Shown: positions 5,875 to 11,946 of the stretch, in pieces
How the letters are laid out: every line of letters begins with the position of its first letter
Position numbering within the stretch: position 1 is the first letter of the stretch
Source of the DNA: an uncultured Saprospiraceae bacterium
GTDB taxonomy: Bacteria; Bacteroidota; Bacteroidia; Chitinophagales; Saprospiraceae
Assembly (NCBI GenBank): GCA_937959095.1
Contig: CALGLY010000698.1
Span: forward strand, 1 to 11,982
Length of the DNA stretch: 11,982 nucleotides
Reading direction: 5' to 3'
Translations under genes and position numbers: made by a program
Notes under the pieces: generated by a model
The model's input: the letters and a program-made list of their open reading frames with translations, nothing else
Told to the model about the DNA's origin: nothing
Databases searched by the model: none

Positions 5875-8001
5875 ATGAAATCTAGAGGAACAGTTTTTTT
5901 GTCGGTAGTAGCAGTAGGAGCATTAATACTTTTAGGAGGCGCATATCTTCCTCAGGTAACTTCAGCGGAAAAAGAATCTTTATTGATGCGTACCTTACTT
6001 AATGTAAGCAGTCAGTATCACTTCAATCCGCAAGAAATAGATGATAATTTTTCAGAAAAAATATACGATTTATATCTCAATAGATTGGATGGCGGACGCA
6101 GATGGCTTACGCAGAAGGAGGTGAGTCAATTGGAAGCATTCCGCTTGAAGCTGGATAATGAAGCAATGGACGGTACTTATGACTTCTTTGACTTATCCGT
6201 GAAGTTTCGCATGGCAGGTATCGAGAAGACAAAAGCATTCTATAGAGAAATTTTAGCACAGCCATTCGATTTTTCAAAAGACGAAAAAATTGATTTTGAT
6301 AGAGAGAATCTGCCTTTTGCAAAAGACGATGCACAGCTAAAAGACTACTGGCGCAAAAATTTGAAGTATGAAGTGATGACGCGCTTGGCAGATAAGATTA
6401 AAGATCAAGAAGACTTGGAGGAAGGCGAAGCTCCAAAAACAGAAGAAGAACTAGAAGTAGCAGCCCGCGAAAAAGTGCTAGAAATATATGACAAGTGGTA
6501 CAACCGCTTGGAGAAAGATCGTCGTTCGGATCACCTATCGAAGTACTTAAATGTATTCGCGAATACGTATGATCCGCACACGGGTTATTTCGAGCCACGT
6601 AAGAAAGAAACCTTTGACATCAACTTCAAAGGCCAATTTGAAGGTATCGGTGCGCGCCTAATGACGGAAGGAGACTTCACGAAAGTAAGTGAAATCATTA
6701 TTGGTGGCCCAGCTTGGAAAGGCAAGACGCTGAAAAAAGGTGATGTAATCACAAGAGTAGCACAAGCAGATGAGCAGGAATATGTGGATATAAAAGGAAT
6801 GCGCGTAGATGATGTGGTGCAGTACATTCGTGGAGACAAAGGTACGAAAGTGCGCCTAGTCGTGAATCGTGAAGATGGTACCACCGAAGAAATTAGCATT
6901 GTGCGTGATGTAGTAATCCTAGATGCGCGTTTTGCAAAATCCGTGATTATTGATAGTGAAGAAAAGAATGGTAAAATAGGCTATATCGACCTACCTGGTT
7001 TCTATGCTGATTTTAAAGATAAAAATGGACGTTTCTGTGGCGATGATGTTGCTAAGGAAATCGAGAAATTGAAGAAAGATAAAGTAGATGGTATCATCAT
7101 TGACTTGCGTGGAAACCCAGGTGGTTCTTTACAAGAGGTAGTGAAGATGTCAGGTTTATTCATAGAAGATGGACCAGTGGTGCAAGTGAAATCAAGAGGT
7201 CGTCGTCCAGAAGTATTGAGCGATGTAGATAGTAGTGTATTGTATGATGGACCACTAGTTGTATTGGTGAATTCCTTCAGTGCATCGGCTTCTGAAATCT
7301 TAGCAGCTGCGCTACAAGATTATGATCGTGCGATTATCGTAGGTAGCAATTCTACATTCGGAAAAGGTACGGTGCAGCGTTTCATTGATTTGGATAGAAT
7401 GCTACGTGGCAATTCAGAAATAAAGCCATTGGGACAATTGAAATTGACCATGCAAAAATACTACCGCATAGATGGTGGTTCGGTGCAATTGAAAGGTGTG
7501 GTGCCAGATGTGATTTTGCCAGATAATTATTTCTATAGCGACGAGACAGGAGAGCGTGACTACGAGCATGCCCTAGATTGGAGCGAAATAGAAACGGCAG
7601 AATACGGACAAGATGTCTACAAAATCACGAAGAAAGACGAGATAAAGCGTAGAAGTGATGCACGTGTAGCACAAAATGAGACCTTCCAAAAAGTGCTAGA
7701 AAATGCACGTCGTCTGGAAGATCGTAGAGATATGAAAATGTATCCACTAGGTTTGGATGATTATCAGGCTCTAGAAGCGCAACGCGCAGACGATGCTGCT
7801 AAATTCAAAGGCTTATTCAAGAACGAAACCTTGGATGCAGAAGTATCAACTACAAGCGCAGACGCTGCGGATTTCGCAAGCAATGACGACCAAGCACAAA
7901 AAGATCGCTACGAAGACCTAATGAAGTCTGTAAAGAAAGATATTTATATCAAAGAAGCAATGCACATTATGCAAGATGTAATGGATTTGCATAAGAAATA
8001 A
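5875..8001 (+). CDS. prc: Prc/Tsp-type carboxy-terminal processing protease (S41)
   Basis: This is a 708-residue periplasmic serine protease. A signal peptide or anchor (residues 7-29) is followed by a long N-terminal helical domain with TYDPHTGYFEPR (231-242). A PDZ domain (about 253-345) and the S41 core come next, with GYIDLPGFY (369-377) and GIIIDLRGNPGGSL (406-419). The catalytic Ser-Lys dyad is Ser471 in SASASE and Lys497 in TFGKGTVQ. A charged C-terminal domain, present in Prc but absent from short CtpA enzymes, completes it. The length is close to E. coli Prc (682). Prc-type enzymes trim C-termini and degrade misfolded or lipoprotein substrates in the periplasm. The gene stands alone, with its own promoter candidate and a strong terminator. 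Codons are regular and GGT/CGT-rich, suggesting good expression. Confidence 0.95.
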   Translation: MKSRGTVFLSVVAVGALILLGGAYLPQVTSAEKESLLMRTLLNVSSQYHFNPQEIDDNFSEKIYDLYLNRLDGGRRWLTQKEVSQLEAFRLKLDNEAMDGTYDFFDLSVKFRMAGIEKTKAFYREILAQPFDFSKDEKIDFDRENLPFAKDDAQLKDYWRKNLKYEVMTRLADKIKDQEDLEEGEAPKTEEELEVAAREKVLEIYDKWYNRLEKDRRSDHLSKYLNVFANTYDPHTGYFEPRKKETFDINFKGQFEGIGARLMTEGDFTKVSEIIIGGPAWKGKTLKKGDVITRVAQADEQEYVDIKGMRVDDVVQYIRGDKGTKVRLVVNREDGTTEEISIVRDVVILDARFAKSVIIDSEEKNGKIGYIDLPGFYADFKDKNGRFCGDDVAKEIEKLKKDKVDGIIIDLRGNPGGSLQEVVKMSGLFIEDGPVVQVKSRGRRPEVLSDVDSSVLYDGPLVVLVNSFSASASEILAAALQDYDRAIIVGSNSTFGKGTVQRFIDLDRMLRGNSEIKPLGQLKLTMQKYYRIDGGSVQLKGVVPDVILPDNYFYSDETGERDYEHALDWSEIETAEYGQDVYKITKKDEIKRRSDARVAQNETFQKVLENARRLEDRRDMKMYPLGLDDYQALEAQRADDAAKFKGLFKNETLDAEVSTTSADAADFASNDDQAQKDRYEDLMKSVKKDIYIKEAMHIMQDVMDLHKK

Positions 8002-8025
8002 TAGAGCTTATTTCTTTGAAGTTAT

Positions 8026-8068
8026 AATAGGCATAGAGCAGAATTTCTGTTCTATGCCTATTTTTTTT
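8026..8068 (+). terminator. Strong intrinsic terminator of the S41 protease gene
   Basis: AATAGGCATAGA (8026-8037) pairs perfectly over 12 bp with TCTATGCCTATT (8051-8062). A further short CAGA/TCTG stem lies inside across one G/T mismatch. A run of eight T (8061-8068) follows. It starts 24 bases after the stop codon. Its sequence is closely matched by a second element at 9756-9794, so it may belong to a dispersed family. Confidence 0.93.
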
Positions 8069-8216
8069 GCTACTATTCATTTCCCCCGATAACTTTCAGG
8101 ATTATATGTTGCATCAATCCTATTTGAAAGAAAAAACGAGTCAAAACACGCAATTTGAAATCACGCTTTTCAGCTCTCCGAATAGTACTTGGAGAGTGAT
8201 ACTTGCTTATGAAGCC

Positions 8217-8924
8217 TTATACCAAAGAATTCTTTTCAAGCTTGAATTTTGGCACGAAATAGTTCAGGTAAAAAATCATTCCCAAGTAGGTTAGAATAAG
8301 TGTAGGCACACTAGAATTGAAGCCAAAATCAAAATTTGGTAGTGCAAATAATTCTCTAAAGGAAGCCTTAGCAATTGTTAGCATAAAGACAATACCAAAA
8401 ATAAATAGTCCAATAATTGCCGCTTTATTTTGTGAAGTACGTTGTATTCCTAGTTTCGTTTCTTGTCGGAAGTAGTACCAAAGGGCAGCGACACAAAAAG
8501 CAGCTTCTATTCCTATAGCGAGATAAACATTGGTAGCATACAAACCAAGTGCTACATCTGCCGTATCTGCTCCAAAAAAGTGGTGCGGATGTCCAGAAAA
8601 GAAATCTAACACAAAATGTCCTGCTACCAAGGCAGAACCTACTAAGCCGATTTGGGTGCTTTTAAATAATACTTTCCCGATAATAAAGATAACAAGCAAC
8701 CAAAATATCTGCGGAAGTAAATCGTGGCTATAGAGCATATCTACAGTCATATTACTCAATGTTGTATCAAAAACATCACTTGGTTCAGTTGGTTCAAGAT
8801 TTAAGTAATGTAGGGTAAACCATAATAAATCCTGTAATTGTGAGGCGATTAAGAAGTAGAGTAAAGTCCCTTTTGGAAATTTTTGATGTGCCACTAAGGC
8901 TGTAGAGAAGTGTCCTGCTAGCAT
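8217..8924 (-). CDS. Polytopic membrane protein, YdjM/metal-dependent hydrolase-like
   Basis: This 235-residue integral membrane protein has about six hydrophobic segments: around 20-40, 71-88, 93-109, 132-152, 168-186 and 206-224. Polar residues are arranged as in putative membrane-bound metal-dependent hydrolases (YdjM-like): GHF at 4-6 (His5), QLQD (Asp32), YSHDL (His67, Asp68), GHFVLDF (His103, Asp107) and HPHH (112-115). It resembles an uncharacterised family beginning M-x-AGHF that I recall from many bacteria, but activity and substrate are unknown. It is divergent from the HxlR gene over an 86-bp spacer containing two operator-like palindromes, so it is the likely regulated target. No terminator with a T-run follows. 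CTCTCC/GGAGAG (8174-8196) is the only nearby hairpin. Confidence 0.8.
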   Translation of the reverse strand: MLAGHFSTALVAHQKFPKGTLLYFLIASQLQDLLWFTLHYLNLEPTEPSDVFDTTLSNMTVDMLYSHDLLPQIFWLLVIFIIGKVLFKSTQIGLVGSALVAGHFVLDFFSGHPHHFFGADTADVALGLYATNVYLAIGIEAAFCVAALWYYFRQETKLGIQRTSQNKAAIIGLFIFGIVFMLTIAKASFRELFALPNFDFGFNSSVPTLILTYLGMIFYLNYFVPKFKLEKNSLV

Positions 8925-8947
8925 AATAATTTAAATTTTGTATTTTT

Positions 8948-8964
8948 ACTTTATAATTTAAAGC
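8948..8964. promoter_or_regulatory. Operator-like palindrome 1 between membrane protein and HxlR genes
   Basis: ACTTTATAATTTAAAGC has the form ACTTTA-N5-TAAAG. It lies 23 bases upstream of the membrane protein start and touches that gene's putative -7 element. A matching copy begins exactly 30 bp away at 8978. HxlR-family dimers bind palindromes of this general size next to their own genes. Confidence 0.5.
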
Positions 8965-8971
8965 AAAACTA
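8964..8971 (-). promoter_or_regulatory. -7 element candidate for the membrane protein gene
   Basis: On the minus strand TAGTTTTG is an exact TAnnTTTG match and lies between the two palindromes. It would start transcription near 8957, inside palindrome 1. A good -33 TTG at the usual spacing was not found, and the upstream position is filled by palindrome 2. Binding at either palindrome would interfere with RNA polymerase. Confidence 0.35.
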
Positions 8972-8977
8972 CAAATT

Positions 8978-8994
8978 ACTTTACATTTTAAAGT
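8978..8994. promoter_or_regulatory. Operator-like palindrome 2, adjacent to the HxlR gene
   Basis: ACTTTACATTTTAAAGT is ACTTTA-N5-TAAAGT with perfect 6-bp arms, ending 16 bases before the HxlR start codon. It shares TTACTTTA and TTTAAAG with palindrome 1, and the start-to-start distance of 30 bp is close to three helical turns. TACATTTT inside it could serve as a -7 element for the HxlR gene. Confidence 0.55.
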
Positions 8995-9010
8995 GATAAT
9001 ATAACGGATT

Positions 9011-9427
9011 ATGATGAAAAAATTTCGTTCTTCCTGTCTTATAGCATCCGCCTTAGATGTAATAGGCGACAAATGGTCCTTGCTCCTTGTCAGAGATATG
9101 CTTATGCACCGAAAGAAAACGTTTAAAGAAATGGCCGCATCACAGGAAGGAGTGGCTACTAATCTACTATCGGCAAGATTAAAATTGCTGGAATCTTTGG
9201 ATGTGATTACTAAAAGAAAATTACCTGAAAATAAAAAAGAGAATATTTATTTACTTACTGAAAAAGGCATTGATTTAGCCCCCTTAATTTTAGAACTTGT
9301 TATTTGGAGTGACAAATATGTGCGCGCTTATAATGCTGATATGAATTCTTTTGACAAAGGCGATTTTAACAATATTTCCGTTATTCAAGAAGAATATAGA
9401 GCCTTTGCTCGCCAATTTGCGGTTTAG
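9011..9427 (+). CDS. HxlR family winged-helix regulator
   Basis: This 138-residue cytoplasmic DNA-binding protein begins with the HxlR hallmark: a conserved Cys near the N-terminus (Cys9), then ALDVIGDKWSLLLVRDML (14-31). The wing region continues KTFKEMAAS...GVATNLLSARLKLLESLDVI (36-67) and YLLTEKGIDLAPLILEL (79-95). Members act as dimers, and several with this Cys sense electrophiles or redox stress. That is family knowledge and not shown here. Two ATGs stand in tandem (9011 and 9014) and either may be used. Divergent transcription with the membrane protein gene and the paired palindromes suggest that it regulates itself and that gene. Its stop codon overlaps that of the convergent small gene. 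Confidence 0.95.
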   Translation: MMKKFRSSCLIASALDVIGDKWSLLLVRDMLMHRKKTFKEMAASQEGVATNLLSARLKLLESLDVITKRKLPENKKENIYLLTEKGIDLAPLILELVIWSDKYVRAYNADMNSFDKGDFNNISVIQEEYRAFARQFAV

Positions 9428-9669
9428 TCGTTAGTCAATATAATTGTATTGGATAGCTTAGAGGTGTTTAGCTGTTGATATTTGCCATCTGCCAAGACTA
9501 ATTTACACGCCTGAAAGAGGTCTTCTTTGTAGCATTCCCAATTAATTATACTTGTACCATCTTCATCTAATTTCGGTTCTTCATCAAAAAATTGATTGTA
9601 TGTAATTGCCCAGCCTTGCGTTATTTTCAAAGGCATCAACCTGTTTAATTCCATATATTTTTCGGTCAT
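9424..9669 (-). CDS. Small protein of unknown function (81 aa)
   Basis: I do not recognise this 81-residue acidic protein with confidence. It has no signal peptide or membrane segment. Visible features are LKITQGWAITYNQFFDEEPKLDEDG (14-38), INWECYKEDLFQACK (42-56) and a closing beta-like stretch NTIILTND. The GWxIxYNxFxDxxP pattern followed by W-x-x-x-KEDL recalls small orphan or immunity-like proteins in Bacteroidota. That is an impression, not an identification. A second ATG at 9654 (MELNRL) is an alternative start. A perfect -7 match lies about 55 bp upstream. Its TAA (9426-9424) shares two bases with the stop of the convergent HxlR gene. Confidence 0.65.
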   Translation of the reverse strand: MTEKYMELNRLMPLKITQGWAITYNQFFDEEPKLDEDGTSIINWECYKEDLFQACKLVLADGKYQQLNTSKLSNTIILTND

Positions 9670-9723
9670 GTTTTATGAGAATGATTGATATTTTGTTTTG
9701 GTATAAGAATGCAGAAATAAAGG

Positions 9724-9731
9724 CAAATTTA
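9724..9731 (-). promoter_or_regulatory. -7 element candidate for the 81-residue protein gene
   Basis: TAAATTTG on the minus strand is an exact TAnnTTTG match and would give a leader of about 50 nt for the gene starting at 9669. No clear -33 TTG lies 19-21 bases upstream. It suggests that this gene has its own promoter instead of relying on read-through from the hydrolase gene. Confidence 0.3.
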
Positions 9732-9752
9732 CCTGTTTCGGTTTGATTTCAT

Positions 9753-9794
9753 GATAGACATAGGGCGGAAATTTTCTATTCTATCCCTATTTTT
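9753..9794 (+). repeat. Degenerate copy of the 8026-8068 stem-loop element
   Basis: Bases 9756-9794 align with 8029-8065 at about 32 of 37 positions with two one-base gaps, and both end in CCTATTTTT. The pairing is weakened here: ATAG-N2-ATAG against CTAT-N2-CTAT with G-U pairs inside. The T-run (9790-9794) is on the plus strand, so it does not terminate the minus-strand hydrolase gene, whose last codons and stop (9787-9789) it overlaps. It could stop plus-strand read-through from the HxlR gene. It more likely represents a repeated element. Confidence 0.55.
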
Positions 9795-10725
9795 GAATAA
9801 AACTCAAAACAGCGTCCAAGCTTTCTACGGGGCTTTCCTCCATAGGTACATGTCCAACGTTTTGTAAGATCACTAAGGTATCATTCGGTAAGTCCTCATG
9901 AAACCGATAGGCACTCGCACTTGTAATCAGTCTATCCTCCGCTCCCCACAAGACCAAGGTTGGTTGCTCGATACGATTTATTTGCTTCAAGTAACTGGAA
10001 TCATACGTTACCTTCATTCTATCTCCAAAAGCCTCCCGATTTCCAGCGCGCAGCGTTAAGTCAAAGTATCTATCAACTAGGGCTTCCGATATTTTGCTTT
10101 TGTCCGCATATACATTTTCAACGCTGGATTTCACGACAAAGCGAGGCGTAATAAAGGTCAATATTTTATTCAATACGGGAATTTTCGCGATTGTAAAAGC
10201 AATTGGTTCGCTTGTAGAATTTTTAGGATAGCCCGCCGCATCAATCAGTATTAATTTATCCACCATTTCTGGTCTATGGAGGGTAAACCGCCACGCTATT
10301 AGTCCGCCCAAAGAATTTCCACCAAGTATGCAACGCTTGATTCCTTGGGTTTCTAAAAACTCCTCTATGAAACTTACGTAATGCTCTATGGAATAATTTC
10401 GATCGGGGAACGGGCCAGTTAAGCCGTAAGCAGGCAAATCCATTCGAAGCACCCGCTTATTTTTTTTTAAGCTAGCTGCCCAATCGTCAAAGGTGTGCAA
10501 ACTGGAACCTGTCCCATGAATCAATACAATAGGCAACGAATCAAGTGCATTTCCTTCGGCACGGTAATGAACGTTCATCCCGTCTATTGCTACAAAAGCG
10601 GAGGGCATTTGTGCGTATTTTGCTTTTAAAGCAGCCATCGGTTTATCCCTGTGACCAAACAAAAGACAGACCAGCAGTACCAATCCTAGCAGGCTGAAAA
10701 GGAAGAGTTTGATTGCTTTTTTCAT
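9787..10725 (-). CDS. Membrane-anchored alpha/beta hydrolase
   Basis: This 312-residue protein carries an N-terminal membrane anchor or uncleaved signal (residues 5-23) followed by an alpha/beta hydrolase fold. The oxyanion-hole motif is LIHGTGSS (68-75, His70-Gly71). The nucleophile elbow is GGNSLGG (135-141, Ser138), with acid Asp264 in WGAEDRLI and base His292 in NVGHVPMEE. All three triad residues are present, so it should be an active esterase, lipase or C-C/C-halide hydrolase; the substrate cannot be read from sequence. The catalytic domain probably faces the periplasm. It begins 27 bp after the Xre-type gene on the same strand and may be the third gene of that transcript. It has no visible terminator of its own. 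Confidence 0.92.
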   Translation of the reverse strand: MKKAIKLFLFSLLGLVLLVCLLFGHRDKPMAALKAKYAQMPSAFVAIDGMNVHYRAEGNALDSLPIVLIHGTGSSLHTFDDWAASLKKNKRVLRMDLPAYGLTGPFPDRNYSIEHYVSFIEEFLETQGIKRCILGGNSLGGLIAWRFTLHRPEMVDKLILIDAAGYPKNSTSEPIAFTIAKIPVLNKILTFITPRFVVKSSVENVYADKSKISEALVDRYFDLTLRAGNREAFGDRMKVTYDSSYLKQINRIEQPTLVLWGAEDRLITSASAYRFHEDLPNDTLVILQNVGHVPMEESPVESLDAVLSFIQK

Positions 10726-10752
10726 TGAGTTGGTGTTTGTTGGTTTTCTAAC

Positions 10753-11301
10753 TTATGCTGATAATTTAAAGGTCAATTCATTTTTTACACGTTGAGATTC
10801 AATCAAGCGTTTTTCAGCATTACTTTTTATCTCTTCCTCTTGTTTTTTTGTAAACAAGCGATACCAATAAGTAGCAGGAATCATTAGTCCACTATGATGT
10901 TCTAGTCGATACATCAATTCTATATTAGGATGCTCTCTATCGTTCAATATCCGACTTAACTTGGTTTTATGAATATCAATATCATTTGAAAATTCAACCA
11001 TTGTTTTTTTCAATAGGGAAATATACTTTCTTAACTGATTAGAGAAAGAGTATGCTTCTATATAGCTCGGTTGATTAAAATAGTCTTTGAGTAGTAATTT
11101 CATTCGTAATAATTCCCCTTTTAGCACCTGCTCATCTGACATGTTTTTTAGCTGCTCAAAACGTAACTTCCTAAATTCTTCGTCAGCAACTTCTCTTTCT
11201 TCCGCAGTCCATGTACTTCTGAATACAAAACTCTCCGCTATTTCTTTATCCGTATATATTTTACTTAAATCCTCGTAGGTAGGTTCTTTTTTATTACTCA
11301 T
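10753..11301 (-). CDS. Xre-type HTH protein, candidate antitoxin paired with a GNAT-like protein
   Basis: This is a 182-residue cytoplasmic protein. The N-terminal part (about 1-75) is acidic and helical: SFVFRSTWTAEEREVADEEF, then FEQLKNMSDEQVLKGELLRMK. The middle contains a Cro/CI-like helix-turn-helix, about 86-148, with NDIDIHKTKLSRILNDREHP as the turn and recognition helix and YRLEHHSGLMIPATYWYRL after it. A charged C-terminal helix (152-178) ends the protein. This N-terminal extension plus HTH layout matches a Bacteroidota family I recall next to GNAT-like proteins, unverified. The ATG lies inside the upstream gene and overlaps its TAA by eight bases (ATGAGTAA), with AGGAG just before, so translation is probably coupled. 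Likely role: operon repressor and antitoxin-like partner. Confidence 0.8.
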   Translation of the reverse strand: MSNKKEPTYEDLSKIYTDKEIAESFVFRSTWTAEEREVADEEFRKLRFEQLKNMSDEQVLKGELLRMKLLLKDYFNQPSYIEAYSFSNQLRKYISLLKKTMVEFSNDIDIHKTKLSRILNDREHPNIELMYRLEHHSGLMIPATYWYRLFTKKQEEEIKSNAEKRLIESQRVKNELTFKLSA

Positions 11302-11767
11302 CTCCTAGATATTTTTGCACCAAATATTGTGAACTATCTCCCTCTATTACAAGGTAGCGACCCTGCGGTCTAAATCCATAATTTTCTTGATAATGCTCAA
11401 TCAATTTGGTTTTAGATTCCAATGATACAAATCCGTAATAGCCTCTTTTTATAGCAGCACTCGCAGCAAATGCGATTAAACAACCTGCTATTCGCTCAAT
11501 CTCCTTTTCTCGTCCTTGGTGCTTTTTCCTTATCTCCAATAAATTAAGATGAACTCTGTACTCCTCTTTTCGATCAACTAAGGACATTAAACCAAGAATT
11601 TCTTTCTCATTCGATAATAAGTATATTTTATAGACTTCATTATCTTTTTCTATTTCCCAATCAAAGGAAAAACCTTCGTCTTTCTTTATTCTCTGATAAT
11701 CCTTTTTCGCTAGTTCGGTTATCGCAGCATCAAGATCTTGACCACCAAGCTTATGTTTTAACTTCAT
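11294..11767 (-). CDS. GNAT-like acetyltransferase, candidate toxin of a two-gene module
   Basis: This 157-residue cytoplasmic protein has a GNAT-like second half. Beta strands around 45-65 (YKIYLL, ILGLMSLV) and 70-80 (YRVHLNLLEIR) come first. A QGREKEIERIAG segment (84-95) follows where the acetyl-CoA loop should be, then the helix CLIAFAASAAIKRGY and the strand YGFVSLE. The C-terminal part is LIEHYQENYGFR (122-133), as in GNAT enzymes (LxxHYxxxxGF). The canonical R/Q-x-x-G-x-G/A loop is not intact, so it may belong to a divergent subfamily or bind another ligand. It is first in a presumed operon with the Xre-type gene, overlapping it by eight bases, downstream of a promoter with a 12-bp palindrome. 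It could also be a housekeeping or antibiotic-modifying acetyltransferase. Confidence 0.75.
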   Translation of the reverse strand: MKLKHKLGGQDLDAAITELAKKDYQRIKKDEGFSFDWEIEKDNEVYKIYLLSNEKEILGLMSLVDRKEEYRVHLNLLEIRKKHQGREKEIERIAGCLIAFAASAAIKRGYYGFVSLESKTKLIEHYQENYGFRPQGRYLVIEGDSSQYLVQKYLGDE

Positions 11768-11784
11768 GTGTCCTTATTAGGATA

Positions 11785-11815
11785 CGAAAATACAAAATTT
11801 TGTTTACAAAATCAA
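11785..11815 (-). promoter_or_regulatory. Promoter candidate of the GNAT-Xre module
   Basis: On the minus strand TTG (11815-11813), 20 bases, then TATTTTCG (11792-11785), seven of eight like TAnnTTTG. Transcription would start near 11780 and give a short leader of about 12 nt before the ATG at 11767. The spacer and -7 edge contain a perfect palindrome, the usual arrangement for an autoregulated operon. Confidence 0.5.
11792..11803. promoter_or_regulatory. Perfect 12-bp palindrome ACAAAATTTTGT, operator candidate
   Basis: ACAAAATTTTGT is a perfect palindrome within the promoter spacer. TACAAAAT also occurs twice in direct orientation (11791-11798 and 11805-11812, 14-bp period), giving an extra half-site. 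The Xre-type protein encoded in the operon is the natural candidate to bind here. The AT-rich composition lowers the significance of any single palindrome, but its location fits. Confidence 0.45.
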
Positions 11816-11919
11816 TAAACAATAATGTAATTTAAAGTAACGAAAATGTTTTATTTGCATTATCAGAATGGTGAGATTCATGGTTTGAAGGTATTTTGAT
11901 TATTAGAAAATAACCCATA

Positions 11920-11931
11920 GCTATCGATAGC
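11920..11931. repeat. Perfect 12-bp palindrome GCTATCGATAGC
   Basis: GCTATCGATAGC is fully self-complementary and stands alone in an AT-rich spacer 15 bases after the possible minus-strand stop at 11947. There is no loop and no T-run, so it is a poor terminator. It could be a protein binding site. The rest of 11768-11946 holds no ORF of note. Confidence 0.4.
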
Positions 11932-11946
11932 ATTCAATACTTTTCA

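Noticed and set aside
6585..6899. 104-codon minus-strand frame inside the protease gene
   Set aside because: Shadow of the PDZ-coding region with Ser/Thr/Pro-rich translation typical of antisense frames. Other antisense frames at 6107-6334 and 6398-6598 were rejected likewise.
8067..8294. 75-codon plus-strand frame downstream of the protease terminator
   Set aside because: It begins at a TTG in the terminator T-run, and the ATG form (62 codons) has no recognisable motif. Its 3' half is antisense to the membrane protein gene. A degraded gene remnant cannot be excluded.
8794..9072. 92-codon minus-strand frame across the HxlR/membrane gene spacer
   Set aside because: It runs through the palindromes and both gene starts, has an AT-driven composition and matches no family.
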